Virus record (IMG/VR): IMGVR_UViG_3300021381_000043
Location: 1-30,854 of that record
Direction: 5' to 3' (one strand)
Origin: a virus
DNA: 30,854 bases
The notes under the pieces: model-generated
Database searches by the model: none
What the model was told of the DNA's origin: nothing
The model's input: the letters and a program-made list of their open reading frames with translations, nothing else
Translations under genes and position numbers: made by a program
In this document: piece after piece, positions 1 to 9,900 of the stretch
How positions within the stretch are numbered: the stretch's first letter is position 1
Layout: the number at the start of each line of letters is the position of its first letter

Positions 1-1032
1 GGATACTCCACTAATGAAGACCTTGAAGTTCTCAAGGCAGAGGATGCTGTATTAAAAAGTAACGTCGATGCTGCTGTTACTGCAAAGCTAATGCACATAC
101 CCCTTCATCCTTTAGATAGAGCTATTTTGACAAACTCATATTATAATAGAGATCTAAAGAAAATTATATTTCCCCCTTTTACAGGAAGCTTAATGGGTTC
201 CTTCGGGGATATTACTTATCTTCCTGATGAGTTTGGGTATTCTGAATTCTCTGAAGATAAAAAAAAATATATAAAAGAAAAATCTATTCCTATTTTTAGG
301 TATAATACTACAAACCCAAATGTATTAGATATAAAATTTAAGTTTGCAAATATTTACTTTTCACAACTGCAAATGGGATTTCAGAAAATGGTCAGCAGAA
401 AAGCCTCTGCTGTTGCTGCGGGAGTACTGCCGTTAGGCACAGGGACTCTCCCCATTACAACGAGGGGAGACGCAGCGCAATTCTTACGAGTAAATAACTT
501 TTCAGCAGGTACGGGAGACGAAGAGAAAGCAGAAATACTACAAGAGTTAGCGAGACGTATTAGCCCTGAGTTAGCTAAGTCCATGGAGAGTGACGAGCTT
601 CTCGCAGCGGACGGTATAGCGGCTATATTAGAAGTTGCAGAACAGGATAATTTACAGGGATATGTGGAAATTGAACAAATGCTCCCTGGAAATCCCAATG
701 CCATTATGGCCTCTATGGCTGAAGGCATGTATAGAGAGGCTCATTCTATGAATATTACTACGCTTCCTATATTTCATCTTACCAGTGTTGCTACCATAAA
801 TAATGACTGCATTCTGTTCGCACAAGATACCGCTATTATGCAGAGTCAGGAACCAAAACGAAGTGCTATGAACTCCTTTTTTAGTGGTTTATATAGAATT
901 ATGGGCTTTAGACACACTATTAATTCTACTACTGCTAAATCAGAATTTCAATTAGTTAAGAACGCAGTGAAGTATGATATACCTGAAGAAGAGAAAAAAT
1001 CCACCCCTAAAGTCTTAGAAGGGTATCAATAA
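1..1032 (+). CDS. Probable tail/baseplate hub protein (gp27-like position), 5' truncated
   Basis: The reading frame is open from base 1, so the gene begins upstream of the window; the first internal ATG is at 91. At least 343 residues are visible. The C-terminal third (around bases 745-975) has the pattern of a hub-type domain: a line reading TLPIFHLTS, then a Cys-containing strand, then SGLYRIMGFRHTI and SEFQLVK. This resembles the last domain of T4-like hub proteins that cup the central spike. The middle part (bases about 385-720) is Ala/Glu-rich and probably helical, with low similarity to anything I recognise. The gene sits 17 bases before a gp5-like spike gene, and in contractile-tail phages the hub and spike form one complex. 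The family assignment rests on pattern and neighbourhood, so a different tail structural protein is possible. Confidence 0.5.
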   Translation, partial: GYSTNEDLEVLKAEDAVLKSNVDAAVTAKLMHIPLHPLDRAILTNSYYNRDLKKIIFPPFTGSLMGSFGDITYLPDEFGYSEFSEDKKKYIKEKSIPIFRYNTTNPNVLDIKFKFANIYFSQLQMGFQKMVSRKASAVAAGVLPLGTGTLPITTRGDAAQFLRVNNFSAGTGDEEKAEILQELARRISPELAKSMESDELLAADGIAAILEVAEQDNLQGYVEIEQMLPGNPNAIMASMAEGMYREAHSMNITTLPIFHLTSVATINNDCILFAQDTAIMQSQEPKRSAMNSFFSGLYRIMGFRHTINSTTAKSEFQLVKNAVKYDIPEEEKKSTPKVLEGYQ

Positions 1033-1036
1033 GCAG

Positions 1037-1044
1037 AATAAATA
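1037..1044 (+). promoter_or_regulatory. AATAAATA late-promoter-like element before the spike gene
   Basis: This AATAAATA lies in the 17-base gap between the hub and spike genes, five bases before the ATG at 1050. It differs by one base from the T4 late consensus TATAAATA. AT-rich chance is a real alternative. Confidence 0.25.
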
Positions 1045-1049
1045 AAGTT

Positions 1050-2153
1050 ATGGATATAAATGATCAATTAATTTCATTAGCCGAGGTGGGAGACAGAGCA
1101 GACGGAACCTTGAATGGTACATTCAAGGCTAAAATTAAAGCTCTTGGATCTGATTATGTTGATGTTAATTATGTTAGCCCGTATGCAAGTAATACCAATG
1201 GAGGCTTCGTAGCTATTCCCGAAGAGGGAGTTGAGATTTTAGTTTGCTCTCCCCTAGGAACTAATGCTTGGTATTATATGGGATCAACCTTTGCCCCAGA
1301 ACCAGAACAGGTTATAGGATCAAAACTACCTGATGCTGAGGTTTACCCACTAGCTAGGGTCGATCCAGAGAACTACAAGGCTAGGGGTGTACCCATGAGG
1401 ATGAGTTTTAAAAGTGTAAATGGTGCTGGTTTAACAGTATCCGAGGAATATAATCCAAAATTTATTAATAGGAAAACCGAAATAAAGTCTACTGTAAATA
1501 AAAAAGTTACTTTGAATGACAGTCCTGGAATTGATTCTATAATTTTAGACTCAGGTAACGGTGCAAAAATTACTTTAACGGATGATCCAAAAAATCAAAG
1601 TGTTCCTTCTAGAGCCCTTCAAATTGAAACAGTGGGTCCACAGAAATACCTCAATGTTGAATCTCAAACTGACATCTTGGTGAAAGATGGTAGAGAACTA
1701 CAACTAATAAACCAATCAACAGGAGCCAAAGCTCCTGAAGGTGAACCTAATAAGGCTGGGAATGTAAATATTCAAAGTGATAAGAAGGATGTTAATATAT
1801 TTACCAAAGCTGAGGAAGGAAGAATATTCATAGAGTGTATTAGCGAGTCTGGTAATAATCAGGTCATTGAAATCCAAACTAATGGAGAAGGTGGGCATAT
1901 TCGGATTAAGACGAAAGGCAAGGTGGATATTGATGCAAAGAATATAGGCATTAATGCTGCGGAGAATATAGATATTAAAGCTGGGGGTAATATTAGTATG
2001 CAAGCTGAAGGGATTATGAATATGCAGGCAGCAGGAAATATTAATGCCGATGGAGCCCAAATCCAGCTTAATGGAGGAATGTCCACACCCGCCACCCCAG
2101 AGATTGGAAACACAGAAAGTTACTATGGAAACGATGGAGTAACTACATACTAA
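1050..2153 (+). CDS. Baseplate central spike protein, gp5/VgrG-like, without lysozyme domain
   Basis: The protein has 367 residues. Residues about 15-90 look like the OB-fold of gp5/VgrG spikes (DGTLNGTFKAKI, then a Gly-rich turn, then VAIPEEGVEILV and a WYYMG strand). From about residue 150 there is a long beta-repeat region, and residues 270-335 show the short periodic repeat of a gp5C/VgrG triple-stranded beta-helix (VDIDAKNIGINAAENIDIK, then GNISMQAEG, GIMNMQAAG). T4 gp5 is 575 residues with a lysozyme between these parts; no such domain is visible here. The protein would form the trimeric membrane-piercing needle below the tail tube. A PAAR tip candidate lies at 30524. The ATG at 1050 is preceded by an AT-rich AATAAATA and no strong Shine-Dalgarno; its distance from the upstream stop favours this start. 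Confidence 0.8.
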   Translation: MDINDQLISLAEVGDRADGTLNGTFKAKIKALGSDYVDVNYVSPYASNTNGGFVAIPEEGVEILVCSPLGTNAWYYMGSTFAPEPEQVIGSKLPDAEVYPLARVDPENYKARGVPMRMSFKSVNGAGLTVSEEYNPKFINRKTEIKSTVNKKVTLNDSPGIDSIILDSGNGAKITLTDDPKNQSVPSRALQIETVGPQKYLNVESQTDILVKDGRELQLINQSTGAKAPEGEPNKAGNVNIQSDKKDVNIFTKAEEGRIFIECISESGNNQVIEIQTNGEGGHIRIKTKGKVDIDAKNIGINAAENIDIKAGGNISMQAEGIMNMQAAGNINADGAQIQLNGGMSTPATPEIGNTESYYGNDGVTTY

Positions 2154-2162
2154 GAGGCGATT

Positions 2163-4880
2163 ATGGCATCATTTGATTTAGACACATTTTTAAAGGTTCA
2201 AGGGCAAACAGGAACAGGAGCATTTCAGGCTCTAGGGATGGCTTATGGTATGCCTAGCTGTATGATAAATTTGGCATCAGACGCACTAAGCCTACTTCCT
2301 AGCTCAGTGTTAAGTGATATGCAGACCAAAATTGCAGAAGGAAAAGCTAAGGCAAATGAAGTAACTAAAGAAGTATTCAAAAAACTCATGATGAACACAG
2401 GCATCATTGAGTTCGATACAGAGACAGGGCTCCTTAAGTTCGGCTCGGACACTTCTTGGATGGGTATTGAAAATGATGACAGCCAAACAAAAGATAACTT
2501 AACTGGTCTTTTAGGGGCTCTTGAGTACGCATCAGCTTTCGGAGCCCAAGTATATCAAAACTATACAGACATAACAAACCAAATTGACGCTATTACCGAC
2601 TGCTTAGACAAATTTAATACACTTCAGTCGTTCCAGTCAGGAAATTCGGCAGATCAAAAGGCTACCCTATCCTCTGGTGCAGCAGAAGAGTTATTTAACA
2701 AGGTTTACGTAGGAGACAAAGCTAAGTTAGAGTCTGCTTCCAACTTTATAAATAAATGTAATACCACGATCTCGGAAATTAACAATACCCTTCAAGCTAG
2801 AGCAGCAGATCCCTCCCTGGAGCCTTGTTTATTAAATTCTTCTGAATTAAACCCATTCTTAGACGGTACTAATTTTAAGAGATGCTCTCCCACAGACCCA
2901 GCGGTGGGGGCAGATGAAAAAGAAGTGTTCCGACTAACTTACGGACCCCCTGAGACTGCTGCGGGACAATATGTATTGACCTCGGACGGACTTTATTATG
3001 ACTCGCAAACAGGAGGATTGGATCCTGTCTTCTTGGCTATCTCAGGAATTGTACCTGTAGGAGATAAGTGGACATACGATTATGATCCTAACCTAGGAGG
3101 TAAGGGACAAGCTATTTCGATTGAATCTCTAAACAAGTTCTCCGATAATATTTTTGATCCTACCCGAATTGATGATAGCGTAGGACTCCAGCATTACTAT
3201 AACGAAGACCACTTCCTCTCTGTCTTAAAGCAACAAAGGGATAAAAATGTATATGATTTATCTTCAGATTTAACTTCATTTATTGCTGAGTTTGGAGAAG
3301 ATTCCTCGATTGTAACAAACCAAAGAAATTTAATTATCTCTGATATTGCTAATCATAATAGTAAAATTAACAGGAGAAAAAAACAGATCGAGGTTGCTGT
3401 TAAGGCTCCTCAGGTTTACGGAGAGGAAACCCAACCTAAGTTCTCCCCAGGAGAAGTCCCTATCAATGATTTCTCGTACCTAGCAGACTATAACTTAGAA
3501 GTAGATTTAGAAAAACAGAATGCTTTAATATTTAATCAAGCTGATGTTGTAGGTATAGTGTTACCTATTAACGCTAAGTTCGCAGGAACGAGTGCTAAAC
3601 CTCCCTCGTTAACTTTTGATCAGTTGAGGGTTCCTACGGTTGGAAAAGGTAGTATCTTATACTCCCCGTCTTCTACTGAGGCTGGAACGGTATTATCTTT
3701 AAATGATCAAGTTGTATACGATGGGTTGTTTGGAATTTACAACTTCTTAGAAACTAAGTTAGAGCTTCCTTCGTCGCTATCCTTCCCAGTAACAAATTGT
3801 GCTACAGAGAATATGTATAATAACGCCCAGATGGTGGGAGCTTCTAAAAAAGACATATTTGTTTCTGGTTTAGGAATTCCTTACTTAGGTGGAATTGTTC
3901 AAAATAAACTTAGTGATCCTGTAGCTGCTTCTGCGTTAGGATCGTATGTCAAGCTTCCTGACACTAAAGAATATCGGGACCTAACTTATTCGTCAACAGG
4001 ATTTACATTAGAATGTTGGGCTCATGTTCCTAATATCATGGATGGAGGTGTGGGATGGTTAAGTGCTACCGCTTCTTCATTAACGAAGGTTCTTTTAGCT
4101 AGTGAAAATGTAGGTAAATCCGATGTTTCTGGTCCTTGCCCTCCTGCCCCTGAGAAAGATTTAGATTATCTAAGAAATAATAGAGGGGATGAGTTTGTGA
4201 GAGGTATGGTTTGCGGCTTTACTAGAGATAGGAGAATTACAGAGGCAGGATATGGATTAAATTTATCAGGGTATAGTAATAATAATTATGATAATGACCC
4301 AGTATCATCATTGAGTTTCTTCATAGCCCCTACGCAATCTAGAGACGCATCCGCAGCATCTTGGATTAACAGTGATGAGTGCCAAGTCAACCCTACTTTC
4401 CATAAGATGAAAGTAGACCTTTCAGCAACAGATTTCGGAAACGTGTCATCACAATTCGTTTTAATCGACATATCGTGTGATCCTATTAATGATACTATTA
4501 AAATGTTTGCAGACGGATATCTTGTGGCAACCTCCTCTGTCTCTGAGGTATTCGGAACAGAGAAAGGAGTTTCCCCTAGTCTTCCAAACTTCAAAAAATC
4601 AAATAGTTTCCAATACTCATCCACAACAGTCGATGGTCCTGATATCCTAAAACAAGGCCCCTTGTTAAACACTTTCTACACTCCTTGGATTGTGGGTGGA
4701 GGGTATACAGACGGTATGTATAAAAATGGCAACTTCATGGGCGGCGATAGAGGAGGCATTACTAGTGGACTTCGCGGACATGTTGGTAGCTTAAAGTTTT
4801 ACTCTAGACCCCTAGATAATGGAGAGGTTTTGAAAAACTACAAAGCTCAACAAGGCTTCTTCAAAAATATTAAGATCTAA
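2163..4880 (+). CDS. Large virion protein with C-terminal LamG/concanavalin-like domain
   Basis: The protein has 905 residues. The start is supported by AAGAGG five bases before the ATG. Residues 1-150 are mixed helical with two Cys, and residues about 340-420 look helical or coiled. From about residue 575 to the end the pattern is that of a laminin-G/concanavalin jellyroll: GSYVKLPD, then STGFTLECWAHVPN, a middle strand ending in KMFADGYLV, and a closing GLRGHVGSLKFYSRPLDNGE. LamG-like domains usually bind glycans or other surface polymers. The gene lies between the spike and gp25 and its stop overlaps the gp25 start (TAATG), so a baseplate location is likely. The N-terminal half is not recognised. 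The LamG fold is moderately sure; the ligand is unknown. Confidence 0.6.
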   Translation: MASFDLDTFLKVQGQTGTGAFQALGMAYGMPSCMINLASDALSLLPSSVLSDMQTKIAEGKAKANEVTKEVFKKLMMNTGIIEFDTETGLLKFGSDTSWMGIENDDSQTKDNLTGLLGALEYASAFGAQVYQNYTDITNQIDAITDCLDKFNTLQSFQSGNSADQKATLSSGAAEELFNKVYVGDKAKLESASNFINKCNTTISEINNTLQARAADPSLEPCLLNSSELNPFLDGTNFKRCSPTDPAVGADEKEVFRLTYGPPETAAGQYVLTSDGLYYDSQTGGLDPVFLAISGIVPVGDKWTYDYDPNLGGKGQAISIESLNKFSDNIFDPTRIDDSVGLQHYYNEDHFLSVLKQQRDKNVYDLSSDLTSFIAEFGEDSSIVTNQRNLIISDIANHNSKINRRKKQIEVAVKAPQVYGEETQPKFSPGEVPINDFSYLADYNLEVDLEKQNALIFNQADVVGIVLPINAKFAGTSAKPPSLTFDQLRVPTVGKGSILYSPSSTEAGTVLSLNDQVVYDGLFGIYNFLETKLELPSSLSFPVTNCATENMYNNAQMVGASKKDIFVSGLGIPYLGGIVQNKLSDPVAASALGSYVKLPDTKEYRDLTYSSTGFTLECWAHVPNIMDGGVGWLSATASSLTKVLLASENVGKSDVSGPCPPAPEKDLDYLRNNRGDEFVRGMVCGFTRDRRITEAGYGLNLSGYSNNNYDNDPVSSLSFFIAPTQSRDASAASWINSDECQVNPTFHKMKVDLSATDFGNVSSQFVLIDISCDPINDTIKMFADGYLVATSSVSEVFGTEKGVSPSLPNFKKSNSFQYSSTTVDGPDILKQGPLLNTFYTPWIVGGGYTDGMYKNGNFMGGDRGGITSGLRGHVGSLKFYSRPLDNGEVLKNYKAQQGFFKNIKI

Positions 4881-5344
4881 TGGCTGCTAATCAAACTGTA
4901 ACTGTATACGGAAGAAAACCTTCTACTTACATAACTGATGGACCTACTTCTAAGAAAAAAGAAGTTTTTGGTTTGGGATTCCCTTTAGGGTCATCTCCTG
5001 ATGGGGGGATTTTTTCAAAGAAAACAGGCATTAATATGATTAAGGATGCGGTTCACCAACTACTCAAGACGGAAAGAGGTGAGAGGGTAATGCTTCCAAA
5101 CTTTGGGTGCAACCTTCGTAAATATTTATATCAACCTTTAGATGAGAGTACCTTTGAAGGTATTAAGAGGGAGGTTCAATATTCATTTAAAAACTATATT
5201 GTAGGTGCAAAAATAAAAAAGCTTGCTGTTTTCCCTATGGGCGACCTGGGACCAGCAGGAGGAAACTCCCTTAAGGTAATTTTATCTTTAATATTAGATA
5301 ACGCCGATTTAGAAACATTTGATGTTGAGGTAAACATATCATGA
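4880..5344 (+). CDS. 25: Baseplate wedge protein, gp25-like
   Basis: The protein has 154 residues (T4 gp25 has 132). Residues 50-150 match the gp25/GpW family: a helix (INMIKDAVHQLLKT), the conserved turn ERGERVMLPNFG at 65-76, a YLYQPLDE segment and C-terminal strands ending in a DVEV-type finish. Residues 1-45 are an extra N-terminal arm rich in Gly, Pro and Lys. In contractile machines gp25 is the wedge core that joins gp6 to the start of the sheath. The ATG overlaps the previous stop as TAATG, and the end overlaps the next gene by four bases, so translation is probably coupled. The family call is strong. Confidence 0.88.
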   Translation: MAANQTVTVYGRKPSTYITDGPTSKKKEVFGLGFPLGSSPDGGIFSKKTGINMIKDAVHQLLKTERGERVMLPNFGCNLRKYLYQPLDESTFEGIKREVQYSFKNYIVGAKIKKLAVFPMGDLGPAGGNSLKVILSLILDNADLETFDVEVNIS

Positions 5345-6927
5345 ACTTTTCAGGAACTATAGCATCGGACTTTATGAAGTTAGCAAACATACCTGTTAAC
5401 AAAAGACCTTCGCTTGTTAATTTTGCTGCAACGGATTTCTTAACTTTAAGAGATTCTTTGATTGATTATTCCAAAGCTGTCTATCCTTTAGATTATCAGT
5501 ATTTTGTTGAATCTGATCTAGGTATGATGTTTATTGACCTCATAGCTTACATGGGTTCTGTTATGTCCATGAAAGCAGACATGCTTGCTAATGAGAACTT
5601 CTTGGCTACGGCTAACCAAAGATCTAGTGTTAAAAAGCTTTTGCAACTAATTGGCATTAGCATGAAAGGCCCCTTATCATCAGCAGCAGACGCAAAGGCC
5701 ACAACAGAAAATACTGTTACAGGAAGAATGACAATTGCTGCTGCTGACCGTGTTATAGAGACTGTCTCCCCTGAAGACGGAGGAGCGCTTACCTTTACTT
5801 TATATAAGGTTGTTAATGGGTTAGTAGACACAGTTAACACTACTGGTGATCTTAGATTTGAAGACTCTGAAGCTTTAGGTGCGGATAAAAAAGTATTTGA
5901 AAATCTAGTTCTACAGGAAGGGGCTCTCGTTAAGGATACAGGTAGCTTTGCAGCGACAGAAGCTGTTAAAACCATAAAATTAACACAAGGACCCATTGTA
6001 GAGGGAAGTGTTCAGGTTTATGTTACTGCCGATTCCGCTTCTATGGAGGGAGCTTATTCAGAAGTACCGAATATTTATTTTGCTTCTGGATCGTCTGATA
6101 AGATCTTTGAGATGGTTTACGATGATGCGTATAACGGAACCATTGTTTTTGGTGATGGAAGTGTCGGTATCTCCCCAGAAGACACAGCTTCTTATACCGT
6201 ATTCTATAGAATTGGTGGAGGATCCCGAGGAAATATAGAAAAGAACTCCATTAATACAAGTATTGATGCTTTGGTTAATCTTAGTCCCGAGTCTGTATCT
6301 ATTACAAATGTCTCAAAGGGCACAGGTGGAGCTAATGCGGAGACTCTGGCTCACGCTAAAAAGTATGCTCCTTTGGAATTTAGGAGACAAGATAGGTTAG
6401 TAACCTTAGAAGATTACGCAGTATTCGCCAATACATTCATTAGTACGTTCGGCACAGTAGGTAAGGCCAATGCCGCTGTCCGTCAAGCATATTCCTCTGC
6501 TAACGTTATTGATATATACATCCTAGAAAAAGCTTCGGACTATCAACTTCAAAGAGCTACTTCCAACTTTAAGACTCAACTACTAACGGCTATCAGTAAG
6601 AAGAAGATGGCTACCGACGATGTTGTTATTGTTGATGGTTTAATTAGAACTTTAGATTTAGTTACAACGATTAGAATTGATCAAGCAGATGAAGAAAATC
6701 AAGATCAAATCCAAGCAAAAGTAAAAGACAAGATTCTAACCTATATGAATGTTGATAATAGAACCTTTGGCGAGGACTTTAGCATTGCTGAAATCAACAG
6801 AGAGATTTTTGAAGTTGAGGAAGTTAGGTTCTCAACTATTGATAACGTAGAACAAGATATTACGTTAGATTTCAATGAGATTATTCAGTTGAATAACTTA
6901 ACGATTAATGTAGAATTACTAGCGTAA
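5341..6927 (+). CDS. 6: Baseplate wedge protein, gp6 / baseplate J-like
   Basis: The protein has 528 residues (T4 gp6 has 660). Residues 30-110 are the N-terminal part with SLIDYSKAVYPLDYQYFVES and GMMFIDLIAYMG, typical of T4-like gp6 and baseplate J proteins. Around residues 265-300 there is the family signature FGDGSVGISP followed by VFYRIGGGSRGNI. Residues about 345-360 carry the RQDRLVTLEDYAVFA helix, and the end is a beta-domain ending in LNNLTINVEL. gp6 dimers form the ring of the wedge iris around the hub. The gene starts within an ATGA overlap with gp25 and ends in a TAATG overlap with the next gene. The order gp25, J protein, then tail protein I is the conserved order in many contractile systems. 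Confidence 0.88.
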   Translation: MNFSGTIASDFMKLANIPVNKRPSLVNFAATDFLTLRDSLIDYSKAVYPLDYQYFVESDLGMMFIDLIAYMGSVMSMKADMLANENFLATANQRSSVKKLLQLIGISMKGPLSSAADAKATTENTVTGRMTIAAADRVIETVSPEDGGALTFTLYKVVNGLVDTVNTTGDLRFEDSEALGADKKVFENLVLQEGALVKDTGSFAATEAVKTIKLTQGPIVEGSVQVYVTADSASMEGAYSEVPNIYFASGSSDKIFEMVYDDAYNGTIVFGDGSVGISPEDTASYTVFYRIGGGSRGNIEKNSINTSIDALVNLSPESVSITNVSKGTGGANAETLAHAKKYAPLEFRRQDRLVTLEDYAVFANTFISTFGTVGKANAAVRQAYSSANVIDIYILEKASDYQLQRATSNFKTQLLTAISKKKMATDDVVIVDGLIRTLDLVTTIRIDQADEENQDQIQAKVKDKILTYMNVDNRTFGEDFSIAEINREIFEVEEVRFSTIDNVEQDITLDFNEIIQLNNLTINVELLA

Positions 6928-9900
6928 TGGCCGATAATAAATATACTCCTAATCCTAGAAAGTACTCCAAGACAAATCTTGTAGAACTTATTGAGATTAT
7001 TACTCCTGAAGTATATAAGACGGAGGATTTAAAACTTAGTGGTACTGAGGTAAATCCCTTATCCCAGGTTATTAACTCACACCTGAATGTTGCAAATAAT
7101 ATCAGCACGGTGATTCCCCTCTCCGCTGTTCAAGATACCCAAACGAGTACTTTAAATAGTATAACGGGAATCGCTCAGTACTTTGTAAAGCAGAACCGAC
7201 TGACGAATATTAGTCCTTTTGATTTCGAAAGCAAGATCCTACTTCCTTTAAGTTCGACCTTAGCCAATTTCGATACAAGCGCAGAATTTAATAATTACTT
7301 ATCAGGGACATTTCTTCCTATGATAATCCCCGCTGCGGGAGTTCAGAATCAGCTAAACGCTAACATTACTACATTATCCTCTTTAACTAATAGCACTGAT
7401 CCCAGTAGTGTTCATAATTACTTAGTTGACGCTTTGGGATGGATGTACTTCTTAAATACTTCTGCCGATGGAGGATTAAGCTACTCCCCTTCAAGTTTTG
7501 TTTTAGATTCTTTAAATAGTCTTTATTTAGGTAATTCCTTAGAGACTATTGATGGTATTAAAGGTTTAGTAGAGTACTTGTGGAGAAATAACGAGACTTG
7601 CTCTTTTGGTTCTTATATTCCTGCTGATTTTGTTTCAGGAGTAGCGGACGGTATTGTAGATTCCAGTTCGGGAGTATTACCCACCTACACAAGTGGAACC
7701 CAGAAACTGGAGGCTCTGCAAACTTTAGTGGATGTTGTGTATTCGCCGTTGTATATTGACGAACAGGATTTCACAGTTCAGGACGCATTTACTAGCTACA
7801 TAGATGCCAATGTACAATTAGATAACAGATCCCCAAAAGGTCCATACAGAAAGTTCTTAAATTTATTAGGATACAGTACCGCTGATATAAGTGATCAGAT
7901 AGAGAACATTGAGTTAATTTATGACATTGAAAACGTCAAAGCTGAACACTTAGTCTATATTGCAGACTTAATCGGCTTTAAGCTCAGAGGGAACTCAGCG
8001 TCTAAGTGGAGACATCAGCTTCGCATAGCTATGGACCTATACAAATCCAAAGGCACTTTACGCTCGATCCAAGTAGCAATAAATGCTTTAATTACCGACT
8101 CAGTATTTGATTTATCGGGGAAAGTTGAAGAGCTTTGGGAATCCTATCTTCCTTTCCTTATTTGGTACGCTCTAGGAACCGAATCCCCAGAGTTTAAAGA
8201 TTTAACTACTTGGACCCTTGGTAGGGCAGAAGAAGCTGGAGTATATTCTTATAGCACTAGTAGCTTAGAAGAAAATTTAAAACTAGTTGTAGACTCTATC
8301 CTCCTTGATTTATATAAAGCTTTCCCTGAAAACTTTATTTTTCATGGAAAAAGATTTTGTCCACCTACTCTTGTGGAGGTAGACAATCGTGGGTATGAGG
8401 TAAAGACTTATACTACTATTGGTGATCCTACCATGAAGCCCTTCCACTTCCATGCAGAAAACAGTAATGGATACCAAGCCAGAAAGCAGGATGCTAAGTT
8501 ATTTGGCGAAAGTTTATCTTTCGAAGCAGCTACAGGGTATGGAGCTTTAGGTTTTGGGGTGTACATGGTTGGTTCAGAACACCCTTCTGATGGTAGTAGA
8601 CCCGTGTACCTGAAGCCCACAGGGGACTTGAACTTCTTGTTTAATTATAGAGGAAGAGTTAATTACCCTATCCCTCCTTTTGATGAAGTTAAGTATTATA
8701 GGGATTGTACGATTACAGCAGAGATGGTATCTTTATTAGTAGAGAAACTAAAGTGTTTTAATGTAAAAGATAGCTTTGCTGATGAGGTTGGTAATTACGT
8801 TTTAAGTAGTGCTGTTACTGATACTACCGATCTTGGGGCATTAAATGAGATGCTTATGTTATTTAGTTCGGTACAAGTACCTTCGAACTTTGACGATGTA
8901 ATGCTTAGTATTTCAGACTACGAGAAGAACCTCTTAAACCTCTGGAATGGAAAATCTTCTCACTTATTCATTAACTTTAAAGATACTGATTTGGATTTTT
9001 CAAAAACTACCTTAGAAGGTGATGGAAAGTATGCACTTTTTGAATCATCTAGGGTGATTAGAGAGTTTGCTCCTGGACACGCAATCCCCAAGATAAACCT
9101 TTCAGCCAGTGCTACCGAACCAGTATTTGATATTTCAGCAACTAGTTTTCCTTACGCAGGGTTAGACAGGGATGATACAAGGGCTTTGTATACTTCTGCT
9201 TCTATTTTAGGAAACTTTGAGTGGAGCGGTGCTGCTATGTGCTTTGATAGTGGGGGAGGTGATGGCAACCAAGACTCTAGCGGAGGTCGAGATGCGGCTA
9301 ACACTTTCAAACGACCTCACGCTGATCAGATCATTGATAGTCTATTAAGTGACGTAAATGCTGTTGTAGACTTGGGATCTGTCCCACGAAGAGCTTTGAG
9401 AAGGCGAAACCTCAAGTACCTCCTCCCTCTTGAGGGATACTACGACAGGACGGGCTTCAACGGCCCTGTAAGCTACGATCCCTCAACGTTTGAGCCATCC
9501 TTCGTCTCTTCCCTTGGAGAGCTTACACTCGGTTACGTTGCGTCTGCTGGAAAGTTCCACCCTGTCTGCGACCCCGTTGATCCTACAGGAGTTTGGGAGG
9601 GGTGTGAGAAGTTAAACTCTACAAATACCTTCTCTGGAATTGATACAAGCGCGACATTCCCTTATAGGGGGTTACATACGTTAGGTTCAAATAATAAGAG
9701 ACTAGAGGTATCTTCTGCTACAGCGAGATATGTAGATAGAGGGCAAGTGCCTATAATTTATAATACTATGCATGAGCTTTTGGAATCCAAAGCCTTGGAT
9801 AATGGTTATCAAATCCTCTCTAATACAAGCGGATACGATTCCGATGCTTACTGGAAGAACAACGCTCAAAGTTTAGCAAACTCCTCCATTGCAGACGGGT

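Noticed and set aside
381-728. Minus-strand open frame opposite the hub gene
   Set aside because: It lies inside a clearly coding + strand gene, has Ser/Ala-rich shadow composition and no ribosome binding site.
2747-2754. TATAAATA inside the LamG-containing gene
   Set aside because: It matches the T4 late element but lies within coding sequence far from a start; the same occurs at 20357-20364, showing the motif arises by chance in AT-rich sequence.
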